Positions 1 through 10,200 of a stretch of 64,000 nucleotides of DNA are shown here, in pieces. Origin of the DNA: Cladopsammia gracilis (taxonomy: Eukaryota; Cnidaria; Anthozoa; Scleractinia; Dendrophylliidae). Below the pieces are notes generated by a model. The model was not told the DNA's origin, searched no databases, and saw nothing but the letters and a program-made list of their open reading frames with translations. The number at the start of each line of letters is the position of its first letter. Positions within the stretch are counted from its first letter, which is position 1. Location: positions 62,001 to 126,000 of the forward strand of contig JAJGOT010000237.1 in assembly GCA_022457155.1 (NCBI GenBank), given 5' to 3'. The translations under genes were made by a program, and so were the position numbers.

Positions 1-3000
1 TGGAACAAAACAGAAAATCTACTCCGATACTGGCTAAAAACTTAATAATTCATGGCTTAATAATCTTTTAATCAGAAAAATGATTGGCACACAACCGATA
101 TAGTATCAAACGGCCGTGATATAATACTGAAGAAAGAACTGACCAATTTTTTCGTTACTCGAGTCTACGGTTCTCTTCGCATGTGACGGTAACAGACATA
201 AACGCTGTTACATTCACTGGTAGGGGCCATTTTGGGGTAACCGTTATTTCCGGCTGCTAAAACGCAAGCAAGGAAATTGTATATTTCAAAAAATGTATTG
301 AACAAGGCAAATACGATCGCGAAATTGGAAGATCTAACTGATAATTGTAAAAGAGGAAAATAATCGAACAGTCAACTCTAGAATGCTAAGACAGTGTGTT
401 GCGCGGTCATTAAACTTCGCGTGTATTTCTCCCGCGAACAGCAGGGATACAACTTTTGCCGTCCGCCGTTTGCCGTTTTTACGTGAAAGTGAGTAGTTTT
501 CCGTTTGTAATGTGAATTACAAACTTGTGAATTTGTGAATTATTTTCGATTTTTCTAGTGGATTTGTTTAACGATTCGAGGAAAAGTACGGATAATCAAC
601 TTCAAGCTGGCGTTTGCCGTTTGCCGTAGAACGTGGTGCTTAATCTCCTAGTTCTCTTCTAAAGCCGTCAGTTCCTCAGACAGGCAGCCAACGAGTGTAA
701 TGCGTTTAGGAAAACGCTTGGAATAGCGTTGTACCGGCTGTTTTTCCATATCATTTTAGTGCCTTTAATTAAAGGCAACTATGTGAAAGGGAATTAGTTC
801 GGTTCTTTCGCCTGAATATTTCAGGGGCAGAAAGTTTTAGATAAAAGGAATCTGGCCCCGAATTTACTGAGCTGCTTTTAGCTTTCCGAAAATCATAGCC
901 GAGGTTATTTCGCACCCAAATTAATTTTTTATCCCTCCGTAAACAAAAGGCGTTGAAGTGCCCGATGTTACGAAAATTTGAGGCGACTTTTCACTTAAGA
1001 AAACTCTAGTTTTCAAATCTAATTTGTTACGAATCAGTTTAAACGCGAGGGCGCGGTATAAAAGGAGACCTTCCTTAGGAAGATTTTGATTAGTGATCAA
1101 TTAACCAGCAGAGATGGCGGAGGACATCTAGTTTTGAATTCTCACGCGTGTCGCGAGAAGAAATTGGGGCAGACTATTGACCTTCAGACTATTGGCCTTT
1201 AGAACAGCTTTCCACCAAAACGATTCATTGGGTGCTTATGGTTCTCAGTTCACAATTGACGACAAAATCATACATGCAACGCATCTCTCTTCTTTCTGTA
1301 CCTCTTACTTTCCCAGGATATTCAATACTTACAGCAATTGTTAGAAAGTTCGGCCAAAATTAACGTTATAGTTTCGCGTAGGAGTTGCTGTCGGGGAGCA
1401 GCTATTTTCGAAATTCTAAGGAAACATAAACATTAACATGACATAACCTGAAACAAAGGATCATAAAAGACAAAGAAAACTAAAAAAAAATAACCACAAA
1501 TTTAAATTTAAACTGAAGCCATTGTATCAAATTGTTTATGACACAATTACGTACTTTGCCCACCCTCTTTAATATCTGTACGTTTGTTTTCCGTTGCTAA
1601 GTTCTCCCATATAGGCTGGGGTAACTATATACATATATGTTGTTACCAAGTATAACCACCTATTGTCTGCATGTCTGAGCGCCGGGTGAACAGACGGGGT
1701 GAACAGACGGGGTAAACAGTGAATACATGCATAACTGAATCGAACCGAAGTTCATAAAACTGTCATTATCAACACGTTATGGACGAGAGAAGCCTAACTT
1801 AGATGTTTGCCTTGCACGATAAAACAAATATCTTCACTTTCAGAACCGTTACTGAGTCGTCTACCGGTAGTTTCCAGAATGTTCAGTGACCAATTCGAGC
1901 TATGTATACCCAAGCAAGTCAACGTACAAACTGAAATGAATTATATGGAGGCCTTTAAATTACGAACTGTTTTGCATGCTTCCTGGTTTTGGTAAAACGT
2001 CTGAATATACGGTTATGATAAACTGCATGCCAGCCGCTAGCATATGCTGAAAATAAACGTGTTTTCGCTATAACATTGGTGTAAACTTGCATGATAACGG
2101 AGTTATTCAGGCAGAATAAAGTTAGGCACAAAATCAGTAAAGCGTTAAACTAGAACCGAAGCTCGGTCAGTTCCTCCGAGAAGAATTAAACTATACTCGG
2201 AAGGGTACGTTAATCAGTTAGATGTAATTTTGCGTTAAATACAACAGTATTGTAAAAGAAGTCGAGTCTTGGATCAATTTAAAAGGTTCAGTGTGCGATC
2301 TATGCCCGAGTGCAGAGTTTTATATATAATAAGACGTCCGACAGTTTTACTGAGTAGAATCGCCTATCTTTAACCTTGCCCTATATATCGAACCGGAGCA
2401 TGATCCAGTAATTTACTGTTCAGGGCTATTGACGAATAATTTTCGTTTCCCTTGTGTTTATTGACTCTTTATTAGCACCATCATACCTGAGTAATGATAA
2501 ATGACGAAAGGGAGGAGGCATACATGTGCATAATACAATAATTACTGATACAGACTACTTATACAGCCGGATATCTCAGCCATCAATTAAAAAACCTAAC
2601 TCAGCTTAATTCGTAGTTGACATTAAACATTTTGACCAACGGCGTCTCTTGCAATACAACAAGAGCTAACAAATTATTAATCGCCTCAACTGACCAAATT
2701 ACACTGAGCAGGAACATGGAATAATGTCCTTGCTTCTCGGCAGTCTGTTCGGTAACCCGCAAGACAACAAGGTGTATTAATATTTAAAGGTAATTACGTC
2801 GTCTAAAAGCCGCAATATATGCCTGTTGTAAGAATAAATATCACGTCAGTTATAAACACAAACCTGTACATGTGCTGCTGAAATATTGTTGGCTGGGATG
2901 AGTCGTGTTGGCTCTGCTCCATATCAGATCTCCGCGCTGACATTCTTTGAAATTTACAGTTCGGTACATGACACCACTGCGAAATTATCGATTTAACTCA

Positions 3001-3910
3001 TCACAATAAAAGTATTGAAGATACAACAAACTGAAGCACATAACGAATCAGACGAATACAGTAACCTCTAGCGAGCGTTAACCAAACCGCGCATAAATAT
3101 TACTGACGGGAACTTTGAACGAGCATCGTTTACGAATGGATGTAGTAGTGACAGAGCAGTTTGCGTGCTTTTACATCTATGCAAACAATTGATTTGAGCT
3201 TTTTGTTACCAGAATTGCTGGAGGCTTTTTTCGTCAGTGACGTCAAAAATACAAAGACCACATGCTTAAAACTCAACCAGCCAAGAAATTATGTTGGCCA
3301 TGGCTCAACGGTGAAATACTCTCTACACGTGATAGCTGCCCTGAGCAAGCACAAAGAAGCGTGAATGTGCACGTTCTTTAAGAATCTTTGACGCCATTGT
3401 GATATCTTGGCTAAATAAGCTCAATTAGAAAATACAATTGTGTAGAAATATTAAACCTGTGAAAAGATTTCAGTTCACTATAAACACAAACAAAGGGTCC
3501 GTTCCGAGCGAGCGCGAAGTGGCGCGTAAGAGACCTGGAAATGAGTGTCATTCGATGACGTCAATAAGTAAGTAGGCGAGAAACAAGTATGTGCGAAGTA
3601 ATCAAATCTACACGGGGTGTCCCGTCTAGCACTTCAAACAACGTAAGCTAACGTAGATATAGGTCTGCTCTATTGATGGTAAAAATTGCCAAAGATATAT
3701 AAAGCAAGGAATTTTCTAGTAATTGACAAAAAGGTCGCTAAAAATATAGAAACAATAGCCTTATTTTGTTTTATCCGCCGGCGTGCATTATTGTTAAAAC
3801 GATCCGTTCGAAGAAGTGAATTGTTTTCCGAGAACGAAGCTCAAGGGAAAACTGGAGCTTCAAGAAACACGAGATATCCAAGGACAAACATCCGAGTATG
3901 TTTTTAAAGC
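1..3910. other. Gene-free stretch, no feature recognised
   Basis: No reading frame here looks like a conserved protein, and no exon with convincing splice sites was seen. The sequence is AT-rich. The only regulatory-looking string is a TATA-box match near 1057, listed separately. A coding exon with no recognisable family could still be hidden here. Confidence 0.5.
1057..1064 (+). promoter_or_regulatory. Possible TATA box
   Basis: TATAAAAG sits in a GC-rich context, preceded by GCGCGG, which is the classic layout of a core promoter. A short ORF (ATG GCG GAG GAC ATC stop) starts about 55 bases downstream, and no longer coding exon was found. The match may be chance. Confidence 0.2.
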
Positions 3911-4112
3911 CAATTAAAAGTTAGTAAAGAAGTATTTTTTTTTTCGTTTGTCTCACGATGTAGTCACTTCCGATGTGGATCGCACATCGGAATGTGGATC
4001 TGCGATCCACATCGGAAGTGACTACATCGTGAGACAAACGAAAAAAAAAATACTTCTTTACCAGTGTGTTCACCACGATGAACAACAACAACCCTTTTTA
4101 CAATTAAAAGTT
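3911..4112. repeat. Perfect 61-bp inverted repeat flanked by 12-bp direct repeats
   Basis: Arms 3924-3984 and 4001-4061 are exact reverse complements over 61 bases, including matched runs of ten T and ten A, around a 16-base spacer. The block lies between two copies of CAATTAAAAGTT (3911-3922 and 4101-4112), which look like a target-site duplication. An RNA of this region would form a near-perfect hairpin. The ORF that crosses it is a by-product of the palindrome. Confidence 0.85.
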
Positions 4113-4531
4113 GTTGCATTTATCATCGATTAATTAATTCCCCTGAAAGCCTCACGTTCTATTGGTGAAACTAACACAATAGCATTTCCATGGCTTTTTC
4201 ATTTCGCCAAGATGGAAGAAATTGTCAATTTTTTTCCTTCATATTTTGAAATGAAGCGAAATACGAGCGAACAGTTACATTATAAAAACAACCTGTGCAA
4301 ACATATAATAAATGTTTGGACCTTAAATAGGGATAACCTCACGGTCCTCCTTTTTAAAAATGAAACGAGAAAGCAAGGGAGCGTGAACGAAAATGCTGCT
4401 AGTATACGCAGGATCTGTAAGAGATCTGATCAGCCAAAAATAAACAAAATACTATAAGGATAAGAAGCAAGGGCTGACAACTGCGTAGAAAAAATAACGC
4501 AACAAGAGACCAAACCGAAAGTTTAAATGCA

Positions 4532-4576
4532 ACTGTGGATAGCTATTTCGCCGTTGTTGCGGCTCATTAGCACAGT
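4532..4576 (-). ncRNA. Hammerhead ribozyme, probably inactive (G5 to A)
   Basis: On the minus strand this reads stem I (ACTGTG), core CTAATGA, stem II GCCG/CGGC around CAACAA, then GAAA, then the palindromic helix III ATAGCTAT, the cleavage-site C, and stem I return CACAGT. It matches the copy at 5650-5694 except that the core should be CTGATGA. The change removes G5, an invariant catalytic-core residue of hammerheads, so cleavage is expected to be lost. Confidence 0.75.
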
Positions 4577-4601
4577 GTAGCAATAAGTTCCAGTGACTAA
4601 C

Positions 4602-5016
4602 CCCCCCCCGGGGGGGGGGGGGGTACTCAACAACGTTTTGTACAGGGATGCTCCGCCCCGAGGTCCAAACCCTTACCCTTTCATATACCGTTTTTGACAG
4701 AAAAGGTACCCCTTTCATATACCTTTCATTGAAAATGGTACCCCTTTCATATAGCCTTTACGTGCGTCTGTTTGATATATTTTGAAAGGCCCTTTTTATA
4801 AGACTTTAATGGCAGTTTTCCCTACCTTTTTTACGCCTCCACGGCGTGTTTTCGGTACCCTTTCCTATTCTTCGTGAAATCCCTACTCTTTCATATACTT
4901 CAACTCGTGAAATCACGACCCTTTCATATACCTCCAGCCTCAAAAAGGTATCCCTTTCGGGCGGAGCATCCCCGTATAGCCCATTATAGGGAGTACCCCC
5001 CCCCCCCCCCCGGGGG
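4602..5016. mobile_element. Nonautonomous element with C/G-run inverted ends
   Basis: The element is 415 bp. Both ends read C-run, G-run, then GTACTC going inward, followed by a shared GGGATGCTCCGCCC block, so it has terminal inverted repeats. The interior repeats CCCTTTCATATACC many times. It is inserted in the hammerhead repeat: ACTAAC occurs on both sides (4596-4601 and 5017-5022) but only once in the inverted partner near 5620. That gives a 6-bp, possibly 7-bp, target-site duplication. Other copies lie at 25151-25951 and 26678-27150, with fragments elsewhere. It encodes no protein. Confidence 0.85.
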
Positions 5017-5039
5017 ACTAACCTGACTGAGTTAGCACT

Positions 5040-5465
5040 GTACTAATCAATCAATCAATCAATCATCTTTATTTATTCACGGAATCTCATCATAAAAATG
5101 CTCTTCCAGAGAGCCGTGCAATAATATAATCATGCAATAAAAAATGAAATGGTCATTAAAACTATACTAAATTACAAATATGATAAAAACGATTTCAGGC
5201 TTGTCTGCCCTTTAGTAGTATTTGATAGACTATTCCAGAGAACTGCCCCTCTATAGTGGAAGCTATTTTTTCCAGCCTCAGTATACGGTCTTGGTACAAA
5301 TAAATTATATGTTGAGTTTCTTAGATTGTAAGAATACATAGAGTTTGTACTATTAAAAATTTGAGCCAAATGATCAGGTACATTTCGATTTTTCAATTTA
5401 TACGTTATTATGGCTAGTTGTCTTGTCCTTCGTGTTTCAAGATTTTCCCACCCAAGTTCATCCAG
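5040..5465 (-). mobile_element. 3' end of a non-LTR retrotransposon (LINE)
   Basis: The minus strand has a 74-codon open frame (5172-5396) containing RPYTEAGKNSFHYRGAVLWN. This is typical of the extreme C-terminus of LINE reverse transcriptases of the CR1/L2/jockey type. It is followed downstream on that strand by a GATT microsatellite tail (5042-5063 on the plus strand), a common 3' terminus of such elements. It is truncated and cannot be autonomous. Confidence 0.7.
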
Positions 5466-5486
5466 TATCTCAACTGACTTTGACTG

Positions 5487-5603
5487 ACTCTGACTGTGCG
5501 CTTGGGGTCATATCTTGAGGTGATATCCGGAGTTTTTACCAAGCGCACATTAGTCTGGATGTCATATCCGGAGTTTTTACCAAGCGCACATTAGTCTGGA
5601 TTA
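5487..5603. repeat. Short tandem duplication
   Basis: A unit of roughly 40-50 bp containing CATATCCGGAGTTTTTACC and AAGCGCACATTAGTCTGGAT is present twice in tandem, directly before the plus-strand hammerhead repeat. Confidence 0.6.
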
Positions 5604-5787
5604 GTACAGTGCTAACTCAGTCAGGTTAGTCACTGGAACTTGTTGCTACACTGTGCTGATGAGCCGCAATAACGGCGAAATAGCTATCCACAGTTGCAGT
5701 TAAACTTTCGGTTTGGTCTCAATCATGCCATTGTTGTGTTACTTTTTCTACGCAGTTGTCAGCCCTTGCTTCTTATAGTATAGTGTT
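5604..5787 (+). mobile_element. Hammerhead-bearing repeat, plus copy
   Basis: This is the inverted partner of the repeat at 4340-5042. It starts with the same TTAGTACAGTGCTAACTCAG and is collinear to about 5785. It is uninterrupted, so it shows the site before the C/G-run element entered the other copy. The pair forms a foldback with a LINE fragment in the loop. It contains the best-preserved hammerhead in the window. Confidence 0.7.
5650..5694 (+). ncRNA. Hammerhead ribozyme, type I, complete core
   Basis: Stem I is ACTGTG (5650-5655) paired with CACAGT (5689-5694). The core CTGATGA is at 5656-5662. Stem II is GCCG (5663-5666) and CGGC (5673-5676) around the loop CAATAA. GAAA is at 5677-5680. 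Helix III is the palindrome ATAGCTAT (5680-5687), two base pairs with an AGCU loop, or four if dimeric. The predicted cleavage falls after C17 at 5688, in an AUC triplet. All invariant core residues are present, so self-cleavage is predicted. Very short helix III is typical of hammerheads in metazoan retrozymes and Penelope-like elements. Confidence 0.85.
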
Positions 5788-6244
5788 TTAGAACAGCAGC
5801 ACTTTCCATAGTAACTTTAAATATGGAGTCGTGAAAGCCCATGGGGCGTGTGTATCCAGAAAATCGCTCAAAAACGCAAAAACCCTAAAGGGTTAACATG
5901 TGTTTTTTGATGTTTGAAATATAAGTGGTCAAAACATTCCATTGTCATTAAATTACCACAGAAAGTTTCAAACATGAAAAAATCGAAATTTTCCCATTTA
6001 GTGTGCTACATTGCCGCGTGTAGCCCCAAAATCGAAGGATATTTAGGAACTGTTTTTCGCCATATTTGTTTACCGTTGCTAAGGAAACGCTGATTAGCAT
6101 AAAAAGAGCATCGCCCAAAACTTTCATCCAAGCCTAACATCTGGTATCAAATTAAGATTCATTGAGCTAAAGTAAGAATATGTATAAGCGCATTCAAAAA
6201 GGGAAGTGTGACCCAAAAAAAAAACTACTTCGAGCCACCTTAAA

Positions 6245-6715
6245 TAAGGTGAAATACAGTCATGTATGTGTACAGATAACAGTATGCACTATACGCTCTA
6301 GGCATTTTGCAGTAATGGGTTGCAGAGAAATGGATTTATAATTGTCTACAAATTCCCTATTATCACCCTTGTGAACTGGGGTGATATTAGCAGATTTCCA
6401 TAAGGCAGGCATTCCTCCAGACCTCGAGGATAAATTAAACAGATGAGCCAAGGGCACGGGTAGTTCTTTTGCACAAGTTCTAAGAATTCGAGCCGGTAAA
6501 TTGTCAACGCCAGGAGCTTTACTTCTATATCAATATTGCTTGAGATTCCTTGCACTTCTGGAGCCGTAGTTGTAACATTTAATAATAAGTTAGAATTGAC
6601 ATGTGGAGACAACAGATTAACATCTATTGAAGATTTTGAATAAATTGATTGGAAAAACGAGTTTACGATCCTCATGTAAACGGTTAGTTGGATTTTCAAG
6701 GAAATTTGTTAAAAG
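6245..6715 (-). mobile_element. LINE reverse transcriptase remnant
   Basis: Minus-strand frames spell LAHLFNLSSRSGGMPALWK followed by ANITPVHKGDNREFVDNY and SISLQPITAKCLERI, the conserved start of a non-LTR reverse transcriptase domain. The upstream part is in another frame (6346-6699), so at least one frameshift separates the pieces. It probably belongs to the same kind of LINE as the 3' end at 5040-5465, with 5795-6240 holding other repeat sequence. It is degraded. Confidence 0.7.
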
Positions 6716-7206
6716 TAAACTCTCCCGGGGTAACTCGGGAGGGGGGGGGGGGGGAGGGGTTGTCTCGGGTACACGAGACCATATACATATAAATGTTTTG
6801 TAGGCAGCTGGGTTTTGTTCTACCCGGAGTCTAAAGAATTAGTCAGGACTAAATGACAGACTACATGTCAATAATAACAATCCTTGTTTTTATTACCTCT
6901 TTCTGACTTTTTTTTATTTTTAATTGAGTGTGAGTGGAGATTAGGGTACTTATACATATTGATAATAATTTAATACAAAACTAATATTCATGGCCTACGC
7001 CCTTTATATAGCTACTTCCTATTAAAAATACCGTGTACACAAGAAAACCTTGAGTGTTATTGTACAAAAACGTGTTCGGCGATTCAGTCACTGCCACCAT
7101 TTACATATTTACATTAAAGCCATTTTTGTCTGTTCAACTTTTTGCTTATATCTTCTTTCCAGTAAGACAACACATTCCTCGATAACAACGTGCCTGTGTT
7201 ATTTTG

Positions 7207-7272
7207 CTAAAAGTATAAGCTCATGTACGCCTCTCTAAATCTTTGTTTCTTGAGGTCGCGTTCTGTTTTCAA
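7207..7272 (-). CDS. CIMAP3: Pitchfork exon 9 (C-terminus and stop)
   Basis: The acceptor is TCAACAG. It encodes LKTERDLKKQ then RFREAYMSLYF and TAG. The aromatic Y-x-S-L-Y ending is the family's C-terminal signature and confirms the frame carried from exon 8. Confidence 0.9.
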   Translation of the reverse strand: MKTERDLKKQRFREAYMSLYF

Positions 7273-10200
7273 CTGTTGAGATAAAAGCGATAAGAATAAT
7301 AATAGCGGTTTTCAATTGAGTGTCGTAAAACCCAAACCAAAGTACATGTAACCACTCTGGCCAATCATAACAGACGCAGGCAATCCAATGAACCAATCAG
7401 AACTCAAAACAAATACATGTAGCCGGCGCCAAGCGCGGGAAAACACGTGCGAGCAAGTCACGATTGGTTTTACTTCTGATTGGTTGAGAAAGTGGCGCGA
7501 GATTTTATATCCATTCACAAAGCATAGCAATGCAAAACTCAAGCAATCGATAGTCTACTTTTGATACCCAAATTTAAAACTGCTCTATAATGATAATGCA
7601 GTTATAAAACCTTCTACAGAAACTCAAAACCTTGATTATAACAAAGCGATTGATGATTGCTAAACCGTGTTACCCCCCAAAATACTTTTTTATGTTTCCC
7701 CTTATACAGTGTAATTTATCAACGTGTTATGTTTCTATTTATCCAGTAAAAGTATCCAAATCCGTTTCTTTGATTATAAAGGACCATCAGCAAGGAGCAA
7801 GTGTATGTCACTTGACCTTATAATTTTTAAATAGAAGGCCTGTGAACTCCCATATAAACGTTATGGGTGTGTTTGTCATACTTTTGAGGGGTCAAAATTC
7901 CAGTTTGGTACCACTCAGGGTGTTCAAATCAAAAAGGACCAACAGGAAGAACTTTTCAGAAATAATTTGTACCTTTAAGGGGCAAAAATGTATGCACAAA
8001 AAAATGGGTATCTGGTACCTCTTAGGTTTCCCTTCAAAATTTCCAATATCACCCCCGTCATCAATTTGATATGGGAGACCGAGCTGTCGCCCTTTTCTCT
8101 TCAGTACCATGCGCGAGAGCGTACATTTAACTATTATAGCGCGAAAGCGCGCGTGATATCGCTTAATTCTTAGCCGACGAGGCCGTAGGCTTTATAATTC
8201 AACACACTGATAACAAAGCACAGTTTGAAGAAAAAATATCGAGGCCGGTCCGTCATTTTTGCATTCTCTTGTCAAAATGCGAAATTTACCTCCATCGTTG
8301 GATATACGTCATGTAGACATAGCATATATCGATAACTTTTTTACCATATTTGGGCAGTGTATCAATGTGTTGAATTATAATTGTAATTATGCATTATCTC
8401 ATTTTTTCGTCTCGGGCTAGCGCCGTCGTTCCTCGCGGCTTGTATGTCACGCCATTCTCGGATCGATCGCGCTCGACTGATTTAAAGAAAAATAAGAGAC
8501 TGCTCACAGTCTACCTTCCTCCAGACCAGCCGCAGGCTGTAAACAGATTAATATAAGTACAATGTTCTTACCATTAATTTAGCATTTGTTCCCTCATGAT
8601 TATGAATATTTGAGCAGTCTCTAACTTTGTAGAATGATTGAAGATAACTGTCAAAAGAAAGAAATTTATCCTGAAAATCAAATTATAAGGATCATTCACA
8701 TGTAGTCATGACAACATCATTTTACTGTTTGCAGACCACTTGGGGTTAGACAGAATTTGGGCTTACGAAAAGTGTTTTTAACATGCGGAAACACTTTTTT
8801 AATTTAAACCTCTTTAGTATTTTTCAATATAATGTATATCCATTGTTGTGGTTTGTACTTCAGTTGAAATCCCATATTTGTAGCACTTTAAATATTTCCA
8901 TTCTGTGACAGATTTTGTGCCTGTTGGAGTAGGCGTTTTCATCAGCTTTTTTAGGTTAGTTTCTTAAGTGATTAAAGGGATTGAAACACAACTGAGTTGG
9001 CCAAATTTTCATTCTCTAAAATTATAGACATGATGCTTTAAAAATGAGCAGAAGTTGAAATTCTCTTCACTGAATATAATGTTGTTTGAGTTTTTTCTTC
9101 AAGGAGCATGAGCACTTTACCCTTCATAAAACCTTTTGTACATGTAGTCTAGATTCTGTGTAATTTTCCAAAAAAGTGGAATTCCTCCAAAGAAAATACC
9201 TGGCAATTTTCATTCCTTATTCTGAACTAAACACATGGTAATATAACAAAGAATGGGGAATATCGTTCCCATTGGCCTCTCCTGCCATTAAATTTAAAAA
9301 CTACATGTAATTAATAAAATACAAGATAATTTTGTTTAATTTCAAAAAAAAATAGTATTAAATATAAATTTACAGAATCTAACTTTTTATTTACCTTTTA
9401 GTATATTTTTCTCCTGTTTTTAAATGGTGATCATAGCACTTCCGACAAAGATGAACTTTTTTGTATTCATAGTAATCACCAACTGGAGGATTTTTGCAAG
9501 AGTTGCACTGAAGTAAAAATAAGAAAGAACAATATTGAAACTTAAATAAACAAAGTAAAGTTGCACACGAGCCAGATGGCCCACACAGCCGGAGCTTAAC
9601 CCGGTTTCTGTAGCATGAAGCGACTGGGAATATTGCTACTCCCCCCTGGATGGGATGCCAGTCCATCGCAGGGTTACCCCCAGCATTTTGTCGCCGGTAC
9701 CCATTTATACACCTGCATGGAGAGAGACAGTGTGGAGTAAAGTTTCTTGTCTAAGGAAACAACACGACGACAGAGACCAGGCTTCGAACCACCGACCTTC
9801 AGGTTGAAAGTCCGACCGCTAACCACTAGACCACCGTGTCTCCACAAAACAATATTAATAAATATATGTGCAGCAACTTATGTACTTCAAACAACTTTAA
9901 ACTAGAATAACTGTTAGAAAAGTGATGCTAATACTGTATGTTTCATTCCCCGAAAGGGGACTCCCCATGGGAAAGGGGGAAAGGGAATTAACCGGGCTTT
10001 TTTTTGGGGGGGGGGGGGGGGGTGTGCTTCTTTTTTAGGTATAAATGACAGATTTCATTCTGAGTCCACTTTGACAAGACATTATTCAATGTGAAATGAG
10101 TTTATTGAGGATGAGCCAGTCAGTCATCTGAAGGATGTATCCTACTAACATATTCTTTACATTCTCCTGACCTTTGTAAATTACATTTCACTTACAGAAA

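Larger units (their letters stand above)
4340..5042 (-). mobile_element. Hammerhead-bearing repeat, minus copy, interrupted
   Basis: This is the minus-strand copy of a repeat family also seen at 5604-5785 and about 26395-26677. Reading on the minus strand it begins near 5042 and runs to about 4340, and it is split by a C/G-run element at 4602-5016. The uninterrupted plus copy serves as an empty-site control for that insertion. Shared landmarks are the hammerhead core, a segment around TTGGTCTC, and a distal part around GGATCTGTAA. Retrozymes and Penelope-like elements are the families known to carry such ribozymes; which of these this repeat belongs to is not settled by the sequence. Confidence 0.65.

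Noticed and set aside
8950..8956. Minus-strand CTGATGA as a hammerhead core
   Set aside because: No paired stem II followed by GAAA is present downstream.
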